DNA of 64,000 bases. Source: Erythrobacter sp. UBA1916. Lineage in GTDB: Bacteria > Pseudomonadota > Alphaproteobacteria > Sphingomonadales > Sphingomonadaceae. Both the position numbers and the translations under genes were made by a program. Each line of letters opens with the position of its first letter. The stretch's first letter is position 1. The stretch is taken from assembly GCA_002337385.1 (NCBI GenBank), contig DDFY01000038.1, positions 50,352-114,351 on the forward strand. The letters are read 5' to 3'. Below, piece by piece: positions 7,936 to 15,429 of the stretch. The notes beneath the pieces are model-generated. The model saw only the letters and a program-made list of their open reading frames with translations, was not told the origin of the DNA and did not search any database.

Positions 7936-9315
7936 GTGGCACACAACTGGACTCCCGAGAGCTGGCGCGGTGACCGTTTCACGGCGAAGCACATCCCGCA
8001 TTACGAGGATCAGGCGGCACTCACCGCCGCCGAGCAGACGCTGGCCGGATATCCTCCGCTGGTGTTTGCGGGCGAGGCCCGCGCGCTGAAGGCGGAGCTG
8101 GGCAAGGCAGCAGCGGGCGAGGCCTTCCTGCTGCAGGGTGGCGACTGTGCCGAGAGCTTTGCCGAGTTCAGCCCCAACAACATTCGCGACACCTTCCGCG
8201 TGATCCTGCAAATGGCGGCGGTGCTGACCTTTGCCAGCAAGATGCCGGTGGTGAAGGTGGGCCGCATGGCCGGGCAGTTCGCCAAGCCGCGCAGCGCGCC
8301 GACTGAAACACAGGGCGATATCACTGCGCCGAGCTATTTCGGTGACATCATCAACGGGATCGACTTCGGCGTGGAAAGCCGCGCCAACGATCCCGAGCGC
8401 ATGATCCGCGCCTACAGCCAGTCGGCGGCGACGCTGAACCTGCTGCGCGCCTTTGCTGGCGGTGGCTATGCCAACCTGCGCCAGGTGCATCGCTGGACGC
8501 TCGACTTCATGGGCCGCAGCGCCTGGGCCGATCAGTATCAGTCGATCGCCGACCGGATTGGTGAGGCGCTCGACTTCATGGAAGCCTGCGGCATCGACAT
8601 CGAGCACGAGCCCGCGCTCAAGGCGGCCAGCTTCTACACCAGCCACGAGGCGCTGCTGCTTCCCTACGAGCAGGCGCTGACGCGGCAGGATTCGCTGAGC
8701 GGTGAATGGTTCGACTGTTCGGCGCACATGCTGTGGATTGGCGACCGCACCCGTTTCATCGATTCGGCGCATGTCGAATTCCTGCGCGGGGTGAACAACC
8801 CGATCGGCGTGAAGTGCGGCCCGAGCCTTGAGCCCGATGCCCTGCTTGAAATGCTCGACGTGCTGAACCCCGGCCGCGAAGCCGGGCGGATCACGCTCAT
8901 CAGCCGCTTCGGCCACGAGAAGGTCGAAGCCGGGCTTGCCCCGCTGGTGCGCGCCGTGGCCCGCGAAGGCCATCCGGTGGTGTGGAGCTGCGATCCGATG
9001 CACGGCAACGTCATCAAGTCCGACTCGGGCTACAAGACGCGTCCGTTCGAGCGCATCCTTAGCGAGGTGAAGGGCTTCTTCGCCGTGCACCGGGCCGAGG
9101 GCACCCATGCTGGCGGCATCCATATCGAGATGACGGGGCAGGACGTGACTGAATGCACGGGCGGCGCCGTGGCTATCACCGATGCCGGTCTTGCGGACCG
9201 CTATCACACCCATTGCGATCCGCGCCTCAACGCTGCGCAGTCGCTTGAGCTGGCCTTTACACTGGCCGAAATGCTCAACCTCGAACTGGCCGAACGTGAG
9301 CGCGACGCGGCCTGA
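7936..9315 (+). CDS. Class II (plant-type) DAHP synthase
   Basis: 459-aa 3-deoxy-D-arabino-heptulosonate-7-phosphate synthase, the first step of the shikimate pathway (phosphoenolpyruvate plus erythrose-4-phosphate). Class II signatures are strong: WTPESWR at the start, FLLQGGDCAESF (metal-binding Cys), VGRMAGQFAKPRS, and later WSCDPMHGN with the metal-binding His, then GGIHIEMTGQDVTECTGG. The GTG at 7936 is chosen because AGGAAAG sits 6-8 nt upstream and the protein then starts with the usual MAxNWTPxSWR. A strong intrinsic terminator follows the stop. Confidence 0.95.
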   Translation: MAHNWTPESWRGDRFTAKHIPHYEDQAALTAAEQTLAGYPPLVFAGEARALKAELGKAAAGEAFLLQGGDCAESFAEFSPNNIRDTFRVILQMAAVLTFASKMPVVKVGRMAGQFAKPRSAPTETQGDITAPSYFGDIINGIDFGVESRANDPERMIRAYSQSAATLNLLRAFAGGGYANLRQVHRWTLDFMGRSAWADQYQSIADRIGEALDFMEACGIDIEHEPALKAASFYTSHEALLLPYEQALTRQDSLSGEWFDCSAHMLWIGDRTRFIDSAHVEFLRGVNNPIGVKCGPSLEPDALLEMLDVLNPGREAGRITLISRFGHEKVEAGLAPLVRAVAREGHPVVWSCDPMHGNVIKSDSGYKTRPFERILSEVKGFFAVHRAEGTHAGGIHIEMTGQDVTECTGGAVAITDAGLADRYHTHCDPRLNAAQSLELAFTLAEMLNLELAERERDAA

Positions 9316-9342
9316 CACGAGGCCGCAAAAAAGGCATTCCAA

Positions 9343-9375
9343 AGGGTCGGCGAGGAAACTCGCCGGCCCTTTTTG
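9343..9375 (+). terminator. Rho-independent terminator after DAHP synthase
   Basis: AGGGTCGGCGAG, loop GAAA, CTCGCCGGCCCT, then a run of five T. The stem has 11 pairs with one mismatch and a stable GNRA-type tetraloop. It lies 28 nt after the stop codon. Confidence 0.9.
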
Positions 9376-9481
9376 ATTGCGAATTCCGGAACCTGGCGAG
9401 GGCGGGCGGGTTTACGGTGATGCTAGCTTTCGGCTATTCGGGTCGTGGGAAGCACCACTGCGACACCACGAGGAGAGGGCC

Positions 9482-10750
9482 TTGGCCGCTGCCGCAACCC
9501 ACCCCGTATTAGCCCCCGGCAGCCCGCTGGCAGAACGCTATAGCGCTACTCGCGCGCTGACAGAAGCGCTGCTCAAGCCGCTGAGCGAAGCCGATGTCAC
9601 GATCCAGTCGATGCCCGATGCATCGCCTGCGAAGTGGCACGCCGCCCATGTCACGTGGTTCTGGGAGACCTTTCTCCTGCGCGACCATTTGGCGGGCTAC
9701 GAACTGTTCAACGAGCGCTGGCCGTTCCTGTTCAACTCTTACTACGAGGCCGAGGGCGAGCGGCTGCTGCGTGCGCGGCGCGGAATGCTGTCGCGGCCCA
9801 CGCTCGCGCAGATCCTCGAATGGCGCGCCGATGTCGATGCGACGATGGAGAGCCTGTTCGAGCGGCCCGAATGCGCCGACCTTATCGAACTGGGTCTGGC
9901 GCATGAACAGCAGCACATCGAACTGTTGCTGACCGACATCAAGCACGCGCTGTTCTCCAATCCGCTCGGACCTGCAATGTGGGAGGACACCGCAGCGCCG
10001 CCCCGCGCCAGCGAGCAACGCGACGGCTGGCTCTCGCACCCCGGCGGGATCGCCCGCGTGGGGCATCAGGAGGAGGGCTTCGCGTTCGATAACGAGGGGC
10101 CTGTCCACCGCACCATGCTCGAGCCGTTTGCGCTGTCGAAGCGGCTGGTAACCAATGGCGAGTGGCAGGCCTTTATCGACGATGGTGGCTATCGCACTGC
10201 CGCGCTGTGGCTGTCGGACGGCTGGGCCTGGGTCCAGCGCAAGGGCATTACCGCGCCGCTTTACTGGCGCGATGACGCGCAATTCACGCACTCCGGCTGG
10301 CAGCCGCGCGATCCCGATGCGCCTGTCGCGCATATCTCCTATTACGAGGCCGATGCCTTCGCCACCTGGGCGGGTGCTCGTTTGCCGACTGAGTTCGAGT
10401 GGGAAGCCATCGCGCGCGGTCAGGATACCAGCGGCGACAATCGGCCCGGCTTTTCCGCGAGTTCAGGCACCCAGCTCGACGGCGCCGCGCCGCCGCTGCC
10501 GGCGGGCACGGGGGAACTGTTCGGCGATGTCTGGCAGTTCACCCGCTCGGGTTATCTGCCCTATCCGCGCTTCGCTCCGGCTGAGGGCGCGGTGGGCGAA
10601 TACAACGGCAAATTCATGGCCGGACAATGGGTGCTCAAAGGCGCGAGCTGCGCCACCGTGCGCGGCCATTCGCGTGCCTCCTACCGCAATTTCTTCTACC
10701 CGCAGCAACGCTGGCAATTCACCGGCCTGCGCCTCGCAAAGGACATTTGA
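9482..10750 (+). CDS. egtB: EgtB, ergothioneine biosynthesis sulfoxide synthase
   Basis: 422-aa non-haem iron enzyme coupling hercynine with a thiol donor (gamma-glutamylcysteine or cysteine). The N-terminal DinB-like domain supplies three iron ligands: His56 in WHAAH, and His141 and His145 in HEQQH. The C-terminal formylglycine-generating-enzyme-like domain is seen in FALSKRLVTNGEWQAFIDDGGY, ARLPTEFEWEAIARG and GASCATVRGHSRASYRNFF. I chose the TTG at 9482 because AGGAGAGG lies just upstream and the length matches the family; the frame extends 35 codons further but without homology. The stop overlaps the egtD start. Confidence 0.92.
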   Translation: MAAAATHPVLAPGSPLAERYSATRALTEALLKPLSEADVTIQSMPDASPAKWHAAHVTWFWETFLLRDHLAGYELFNERWPFLFNSYYEAEGERLLRARRGMLSRPTLAQILEWRADVDATMESLFERPECADLIELGLAHEQQHIELLLTDIKHALFSNPLGPAMWEDTAAPPRASEQRDGWLSHPGGIARVGHQEEGFAFDNEGPVHRTMLEPFALSKRLVTNGEWQAFIDDGGYRTAALWLSDGWAWVQRKGITAPLYWRDDAQFTHSGWQPRDPDAPVAHISYYEADAFATWAGARLPTEFEWEAIARGQDTSGDNRPGFSASSGTQLDGAAPPLPAGTGELFGDVWQFTRSGYLPYPRFAPAEGAVGEYNGKFMAGQWVLKGASCATVRGHSRASYRNFFYPQQRWQFTGLRLAKDI

Positions 10751-11748
10751 TGGCGGCTCAGACCGATATTCGCCCCGACATGCGTATGGTCGATCTCGAC
10801 GATGACGGCGTCGACCGGGCCTTTCGTGCCGACGTGCTTGAAGGGCTGGGCGCGCCGCAAAAGGCGATCCCTGCGCGCTGGTTCTACGACGACGAAGGCT
10901 CACGCCTGTTCGAGGACATTACCCAGCTGCCCGAATACTATCCGACCCGCGCGGAGACCGAGATCCTGCGCGAGCGCGGGGCCGACTTTGCTCCCCTCAT
11001 CGGGCCGGGCCGGGCGGTGGTCGAGTTCGGCTCGGGCTCCTCGCTCAAGACCCCGTTGCTGCTCGATGCGATCCGTCCGGGCGCCTATGTCCCGCTCGAC
11101 ATTGCGGGCGATTTCCTGCGCGAATCCTCGGCGGCGCTGGCGGCGAAGTTTCCCGGGCTTCCGGTGCATCCGGTCGAGGCTGACTTCACGGCGAAGGTCA
11201 CGCTGCCGGACGAATTGCACCATATGGCCAAGCTCGGTTTCTTCCCCGGCTCGACCATCGGCAACATGGTCCCGCGCGCTGCGGTCGATCTGCTGCGCAC
11301 CATGCGGATGACGCTGGGGGGCGATGCGCTGCTGCTGATCGGGGTCGACCTGATCAAGGATATCGAGGTGCTCACAGCAGCTTACGACGATGCTGCCGGG
11401 GTTACCGCAGCCTTCAACCGCAACCTTCTGAAGCGCATCAACCGCGAGTTGGGCGGCGATATACCGATTGCTGCCTTCGCCCACCGGGCGCGCTGGAATG
11501 ATACCTATGCCCGGATCGAGATGCACCTGGAGGCGCGGGCCGAGATTGCCTTCACCGTCGCCGGGCGTTCCTTTTCCATGCGGGCAGGCGAGACCATCCA
11601 CACCGAGAACAGCCACAAGTTCGATCTGCGCAGTGCCAACACGCTGCTGCTGGCCGGGCACTGGACTCCGGTCGAACGCTGGACGGACAGCCAGGACCGC
11701 TTTTCCCTGATCCTTGCCCGGGCCGGCGTGCCACGCAAGGCTCCCTGA
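10750..11748 (+). CDS. egtD: EgtD, L-histidine N-alpha-trimethyltransferase
   Basis: 332-aa SAM-dependent methyltransferase making hercynine from histidine. Motifs: RWFYDDEGSRLFEDITQLPEYYPTRAE near residue 40, the SAM-binding VVEFGSGSSLKTPLLL, and FFPGSTIGNM. The C-terminus ENSHKFDL is the conserved histidine-binding end of EgtD. The ATG at 10750 overlaps the egtB stop (TGATG), so the pair is translationally coupled. No egtA, egtC or egtE is nearby, so thiol activation and C-S lyase steps must be done elsewhere or by the cysteine-using variant. Confidence 0.93.
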   Translation: MAAQTDIRPDMRMVDLDDDGVDRAFRADVLEGLGAPQKAIPARWFYDDEGSRLFEDITQLPEYYPTRAETEILRERGADFAPLIGPGRAVVEFGSGSSLKTPLLLDAIRPGAYVPLDIAGDFLRESSAALAAKFPGLPVHPVEADFTAKVTLPDELHHMAKLGFFPGSTIGNMVPRAAVDLLRTMRMTLGGDALLLIGVDLIKDIEVLTAAYDDAAGVTAAFNRNLLKRINRELGGDIPIAAFAHRARWNDTYARIEMHLEARAEIAFTVAGRSFSMRAGETIHTENSHKFDLRSANTLLLAGHWTPVERWTDSQDRFSLILARAGVPRKAP

Positions 11749-11808
11749 TATCCACGAGGGAAGGGCCGACAGTCGTAATTCATCAAGTTGGCGTTATATC
11801 GGTTGCTT

Positions 11809-12474
11809 ATGGACTGGTCCGCCCTTTCCGAGCAGATCGCGCTCTCGGTGCGCGAGTTGCCCCGCTCCGGCTTGCTGATGGTCGCCGTGGGAGCGATGGC
11901 GCTGGGCATTCTCGGTTCGCTGGTGGGGCGGGGGCTGCCCGCCATCGGCCGCCTGCTGCGCACGGTCAGCACGCTGGCGCTGATGGGGGTGCTGGTGCTG
12001 GTCGTGGTGCAGCTGTCGCGGCTCGATCCGCGCTTTTCGATGGCGGTGCCCGAGATTGGTCTGCCCGAACAGGTGGTCGAAGGCGGCGAAACGCGCGTGC
12101 CGCAGGCGCCCGATGGGCACTATTGGCTGCGCGCGCGGATTAACGGCCACGAAGCCCACTTCCTCGTCGACACCGGCGCCACGCTGACCGCGATTTCGCA
12201 GGATACTGCCGAGCGGGCAGGTCTTTCTCCCCGCGACGGGGCACTGCCAATCCGGATGCAGACCGCCAATGGCCCGGTCGCCGCGCAGATTACCTCGATC
12301 GACGAACTGCGCTTCGGCAATGTCGCCGCGCGTGGGCTCGATGCGATCATTGCGCCGGGGCTGGGCGAGACCAACGTGATCGGCATGAACCTGCTTTCGC
12401 GCCTTGCTTCGGTGCGGATCGAGCAGGGCGAACTGGTGCTGGTGCCCAACAATCCGCAGGCGCCGCTAGAATAG
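11809..12474 (+). CDS. Membrane-anchored retropepsin-like aspartic protease (clan AA)
   Basis: 221-aa protein with two predicted N-terminal membrane segments (about residues 22-40 and 54-70) followed by a periplasmic domain. FLVDTGATLTAIS (catalytic Asp121) is the retropepsin active-site motif. The later NVIGMNLLSRLASVRIEQGELVLVPN is typical of the TIGR02281 clan AA family. As a single-lobed protease it should work as a dimer. Substrates are unknown. The start at 11809 has no strong ribosome-binding site; an in-frame TTG lies 21 nt upstream. It follows egtD by 60 nt and could be cotranscribed. Confidence 0.83.
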   Translation: MDWSALSEQIALSVRELPRSGLLMVAVGAMALGILGSLVGRGLPAIGRLLRTVSTLALMGVLVLVVVQLSRLDPRFSMAVPEIGLPEQVVEGGETRVPQAPDGHYWLRARINGHEAHFLVDTGATLTAISQDTAERAGLSPRDGALPIRMQTANGPVAAQITSIDELRFGNVAARGLDAIIAPGLGETNVIGMNLLSRLASVRIEQGELVLVPNNPQAPLE

Positions 12475-12540
12475 CGCGTTGACGATGTCCGTCCGCACGG
12501 CCACTCTGCCCGCTTGGAGAAAAGTCCACGGGAGAGGGCT

Positions 12541-13920
12541 ATGGCGGCGGACAATGCCACCGGTGAAAAATTTGACGTAGCGAAGTTCATTGACGAGCGC
12601 CCCGTGGGTGCACGGGAGTATTTCCTGCTCGTCATCGTGTCGGTGATCCTGTTCCTCGACGGGTTCGACATGTACTTCCTCGGCAAGATTCTCCCCGCCA
12701 TCGCCGAGGGGCTGGGCGGAACGCCGGTCGATATGCAGCCGGTCGTCAATTATCAGCAGATCGGCATGGCCATCGGCGCGTTCATCATGCCGCCGCTGGC
12801 CGACCGGATCGGGCGCAAGCCGGTGCTCGCGCTCTGTTTGGTCGGGTTCGGATCGTTGTCGCTGTGGGCCGCTTTTTCCACCGGGTTCACCATGCTGACG
12901 GTGCTGCGCGGCATTTCCGGCATTTTCTTCTCCGCCATGTTGCCGGTGGGGCTGGCGTTCCTTTCCGAAGCGACCCCCAAGGCGCGCCGGGCGCTGTTCA
13001 TGTCGATTGCGCTGGTGTGCTTTTCGGGCGGTAACCTCGGTTCGGGCGTAATGGTGGCCTGGTTCCTCGATGATCTGGGTTGGGAAGGGTTCTTCATCGC
13101 TGGCGGCCTGGTGCCGCTGATCGCGCTGCTGCTGCTGTTGATGGTCCGCGAAAGCCTGGCCTACCGCGTTAACCGCAACCCCGCCGATCCGCGCATCCCG
13201 GCGCAGATACAGGCGCTTGACCCGCAGACGCCGATTCCGGCCGGCGCGCTGTTCCACATGGGCGATCAGGACGAGGTCAGCCCGCTTGGCCCGCTGGCGA
13301 TGTTCGGCAAGCGCTATCTGGTGCAGACGGTGCTGCTGTTTGCGTTGTGCTTCTTCTCGCTCGGCAACATCGCGCTGCTGGCGAACTGGCTGGCCACCTT
13401 CATGCAGGAGCTGGCCGGTCTGCCGATCGAGACCTTCGCCTTCTACATGATCATCGGCTATTTCGGCGGTGCGATGGGCACGCTGATCATGGGCTGGATG
13501 ATGGACCGGGTGAACCCATACTGGCTCATCACCAGCTATTTCCTCGTCGATGCCGTAGCGATCTTCATGATCGGGCAGATTCCTCCGGGAGCTGCCGTGG
13601 CCTTTGTCACTGCGCTGATCGTCTGGAACTTCTGCCAGGTCGGCGGCCAGACCGGGATCAACAACATGGCGACAATGGCCTACCCGCCCGAGATGCGCAG
13701 TTCGGGCATCGGCTGGGCGGGCGGCTTCGGGCGGCTTGGTGGGATCGTGTTCCCGGCGCTGGGCGGACAGGCGCTGGCGCTGGGGCTGAGCCTGCCGGTC
13801 ATCATGACCGCCACGGCTGTTCCCGCGCTGATGATTGCGGTGCTGGTGTTCGCGCTCGGCGTGGCCAACGGCGGCAAGATCGGTGGCCGGTCCAAGAGGG
13901 CCGCACCGGCGGCGACCTAG
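12541..13920 (+). CDS. MFS transporter, aromatic acid:H+ symporter-like
   Basis: 459-aa inner-membrane permease with about 12 hydrophobic segments. LFLDGFDMYFLG in the first helix resembles the DGFD signature of the AAHS family, and ADRIGRKPVLALCLVG matches the loop 2-3 motif of the major facilitator superfamily. GGGAGAGG precedes the ATG at 12541 by 3-8 nt. The substrate may be an aromatic or small organic acid, but no catabolic genes for such acids adjoin it. It ends 6 nt from the convergent VOC gene. Confidence 0.85.
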   Translation: MAADNATGEKFDVAKFIDERPVGAREYFLLVIVSVILFLDGFDMYFLGKILPAIAEGLGGTPVDMQPVVNYQQIGMAIGAFIMPPLADRIGRKPVLALCLVGFGSLSLWAAFSTGFTMLTVLRGISGIFFSAMLPVGLAFLSEATPKARRALFMSIALVCFSGGNLGSGVMVAWFLDDLGWEGFFIAGGLVPLIALLLLLMVRESLAYRVNRNPADPRIPAQIQALDPQTPIPAGALFHMGDQDEVSPLGPLAMFGKRYLVQTVLLFALCFFSLGNIALLANWLATFMQELAGLPIETFAFYMIIGYFGGAMGTLIMGWMMDRVNPYWLITSYFLVDAVAIFMIGQIPPGAAVAFVTALIVWNFCQVGGQTGINNMATMAYPPEMRSSGIGWAGGFGRLGGIVFPALGGQALALGLSLPVIMTATAVPALMIAVLVFALGVANGGKIGGRSKRAAPAAT

Positions 13921-13926
13921 CGCAAG

Positions 13927-14316
13927 TTAGTCGAGGATCTGCACCAGTTCGATCTGGTGCCCTTGCGGCGAGGTGAGCATGGCAACGATCACTCCGCCAA
14001 CGTCGGTGGGTTGCATCAAGGCGCTTGCCCCTTCGTCCAGTGCGTGGGCGAAGCTCGCCGCGATATCGGGGCACACCAGCCCGATGGGGCCATGGCCCGG
14101 CCCGACGCTCACGTCGCCCGCCGGTTTGCTCTGCACCAGCATCAGCTGCGGGGCACCGTCTTCACCGGGGATAGACATGATGTCCTCGGCGAATTCGGGC
14201 ATGTCGTAGCCGCCCACCAGCGCAAAACCGAAGGCGCGCTCCCAGAAGCTGCGCGCTTCGGCGAGGTCGGCGACGTTAAGCTTGAAGAATGCGAGGCGTG
14301 CTGCCGGTGGTGCCAT
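13927..14316 (-). CDS. VOC (glyoxalase/bleomycin-resistance fold) family protein
   Basis: 129-aa protein with paired beta-alpha-beta-beta-beta modules: RLAFFKLNVADLAEARSFWERAFGF begins the first, GHGPIGLVCPDIAASFAHALDEGA the second, and TSPQGHQIELVQ ends with the conserved metal-region glutamate. Start ATG 14316 has AAGGGAG 9 nt upstream. It might be a glyoxalase-like enzyme, dioxygenase or binding protein; function cannot be assigned. It sits downstream of the LysR gene on the same strand with an 84-nt gap. Confidence 0.8.
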   Translation of the reverse strand: MAPPAARLAFFKLNVADLAEARSFWERAFGFALVGGYDMPEFAEDIMSIPGEDGAPQLMLVQSKPAGDVSVGPGHGPIGLVCPDIAASFAHALDEGASALMQPTDVGGVIVAMLTSPQGHQIELVQILD

Positions 14317-14400
14317 GTTGGTATGCTCCCTTGATCGGAACGCAGGATCGCAGGGGCGGCTGGGCATGGCAACGGCTTCGTTGGCAGCCTGCGACTGCGA

Positions 14401-15312
14401 CTAACCCGCCGGTTGGATCGAAGGTTTGGCCAGAAAGCTGCACATGAGTTCGATCGCAGTTGCCAGACGTGGATCGGGGGGTGTGGCAAGGCTCGTCACC
14501 AGACAGCGGCTGCCGGACGCAAAGGTCAGCGGGAATCGCACGAGTTCTCCGGCCGCGACCTGGCTTTCGGTGTCGCCGTCAAACAGCAGGCCAAGGCCTC
14601 TGCCTGCACGAACCAGTTCCAGCTGGTATTCAGTGTATTGCGAGCGAGCGGCAATCGTTCGCGGCGTGATGCCGACGGATTCGAGTTGGCGAAGCTGATA
14701 GTTTTCCGCATCCGTTCCCGCGGGCGATAACACGAAGGGGCAGGCGACCAGATCCTGCGGCAAGGTGTGAACCCTGGCGGCCAGCTCTGGCGACGCATAG
14801 AGGCCAACCGTTGAATTTCGTAGCACACGAGTCGCGAATTCGTCCGTGTTGGCCGGATCGCCGTGATAGAATCCGCAATCGGCCTCGCCAGCGCGCAACA
14901 TGGCGAGCACGGCTTCGCGCTCCAGCGCTTGTATGAATTGTATTTCGGGCATGTCATGATGCACCAGCAGTTCGCGCAGGGCAGGGCGCAGCCATTGGTC
15001 GAGCAGATAGTGCCCGGCCGCCACGCGCAAAGAGAGCAGGGCATCTGGCGCTGACTGACTGCCTTCGCGCAATTTGCCCGCCATCTTGAGCATCGAGCGA
15101 GCACGCTCGAGCATTTCCTCTCCCAGAGGTGACAGCCGTGCTGCTGATCCGCGCTGGCGTTCGAACAGCGTACCTCCCGCCTCGCGTTCGAGCGCCTTGA
15201 TGTGTTTGCTGATCGAAGGCTGCGCGATGCCCAGTCGGTCTGCGGTCTTGCGGAAGTTCTCATCCTTCGCCGCCTCGGCGAAAACCTCAAGTTGTCGGAG
15301 CGTGAAGGGCAT
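14401..15312 (-). CDS. LysR-type transcriptional regulator, probable regulator of the sulfatase operon
   Basis: 303-aa regulator. The N-terminal winged helix (FTLRQLEVFAEAAKDENFRKTADRLGIAQPSISKHIKALER, residues 3-45) is followed by a periplasmic-binding-protein-like effector domain from about residue 90. It is transcribed divergently from the sulfatase gene with 117 nt between starts, the standard layout for a LysR protein controlling its neighbour. Expected effector would be the operon's substrate or product. In the shared gap there are two ATAGCCT direct repeats 21 bp apart. No convincing ribosome-binding site precedes the ATG. Confidence 0.92.
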   Translation of the reverse strand: MPFTLRQLEVFAEAAKDENFRKTADRLGIAQPSISKHIKALEREAGGTLFERQRGSAARLSPLGEEMLERARSMLKMAGKLREGSQSAPDALLSLRVAAGHYLLDQWLRPALRELLVHHDMPEIQFIQALEREAVLAMLRAGEADCGFYHGDPANTDEFATRVLRNSTVGLYASPELAARVHTLPQDLVACPFVLSPAGTDAENYQLRQLESVGITPRTIAARSQYTEYQLELVRAGRGLGLLFDGDTESQVAAGELVRFPLTFASGSRCLVTSLATPPDPRLATAIELMCSFLAKPSIQPAG

Positions 15313-15331
15313 GGGCAGGAGCGATACAGTA

Positions 15332-15401
15332 ATAGCCTAAAGGATATAAATGATAGCCTGCCGAGTCGTTGCTTTGCAAGCCGCGCACAGCGATTGCGCT
15401 G
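15332..15401. promoter_or_regulatory. LysR-sulfatase intergenic control region
   Basis: The 117-nt gap between divergent starts holds direct repeats ATAGCCT at 15332-15338 and 15353-15359 (centres 21 bp apart, two helical turns), an A+T-rich TATAAA between them, and the inverted repeat CAGCG-N4-CGCTG at 15388-15401. These are plausible activator and RNA-polymerase sites, not proven ones. Confidence 0.4.
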
Positions 15402-15429
15402 GTCGATAACAAGCAATGAGGATTCCTGG

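Noticed and set aside
9482..10750. EgtB as a second formylglycine-generating enzyme
   Set aside because: It shares the fold but has the DinB-like iron-binding domain and lacks the paired catalytic cysteines seen in the 23530-24489 protein.
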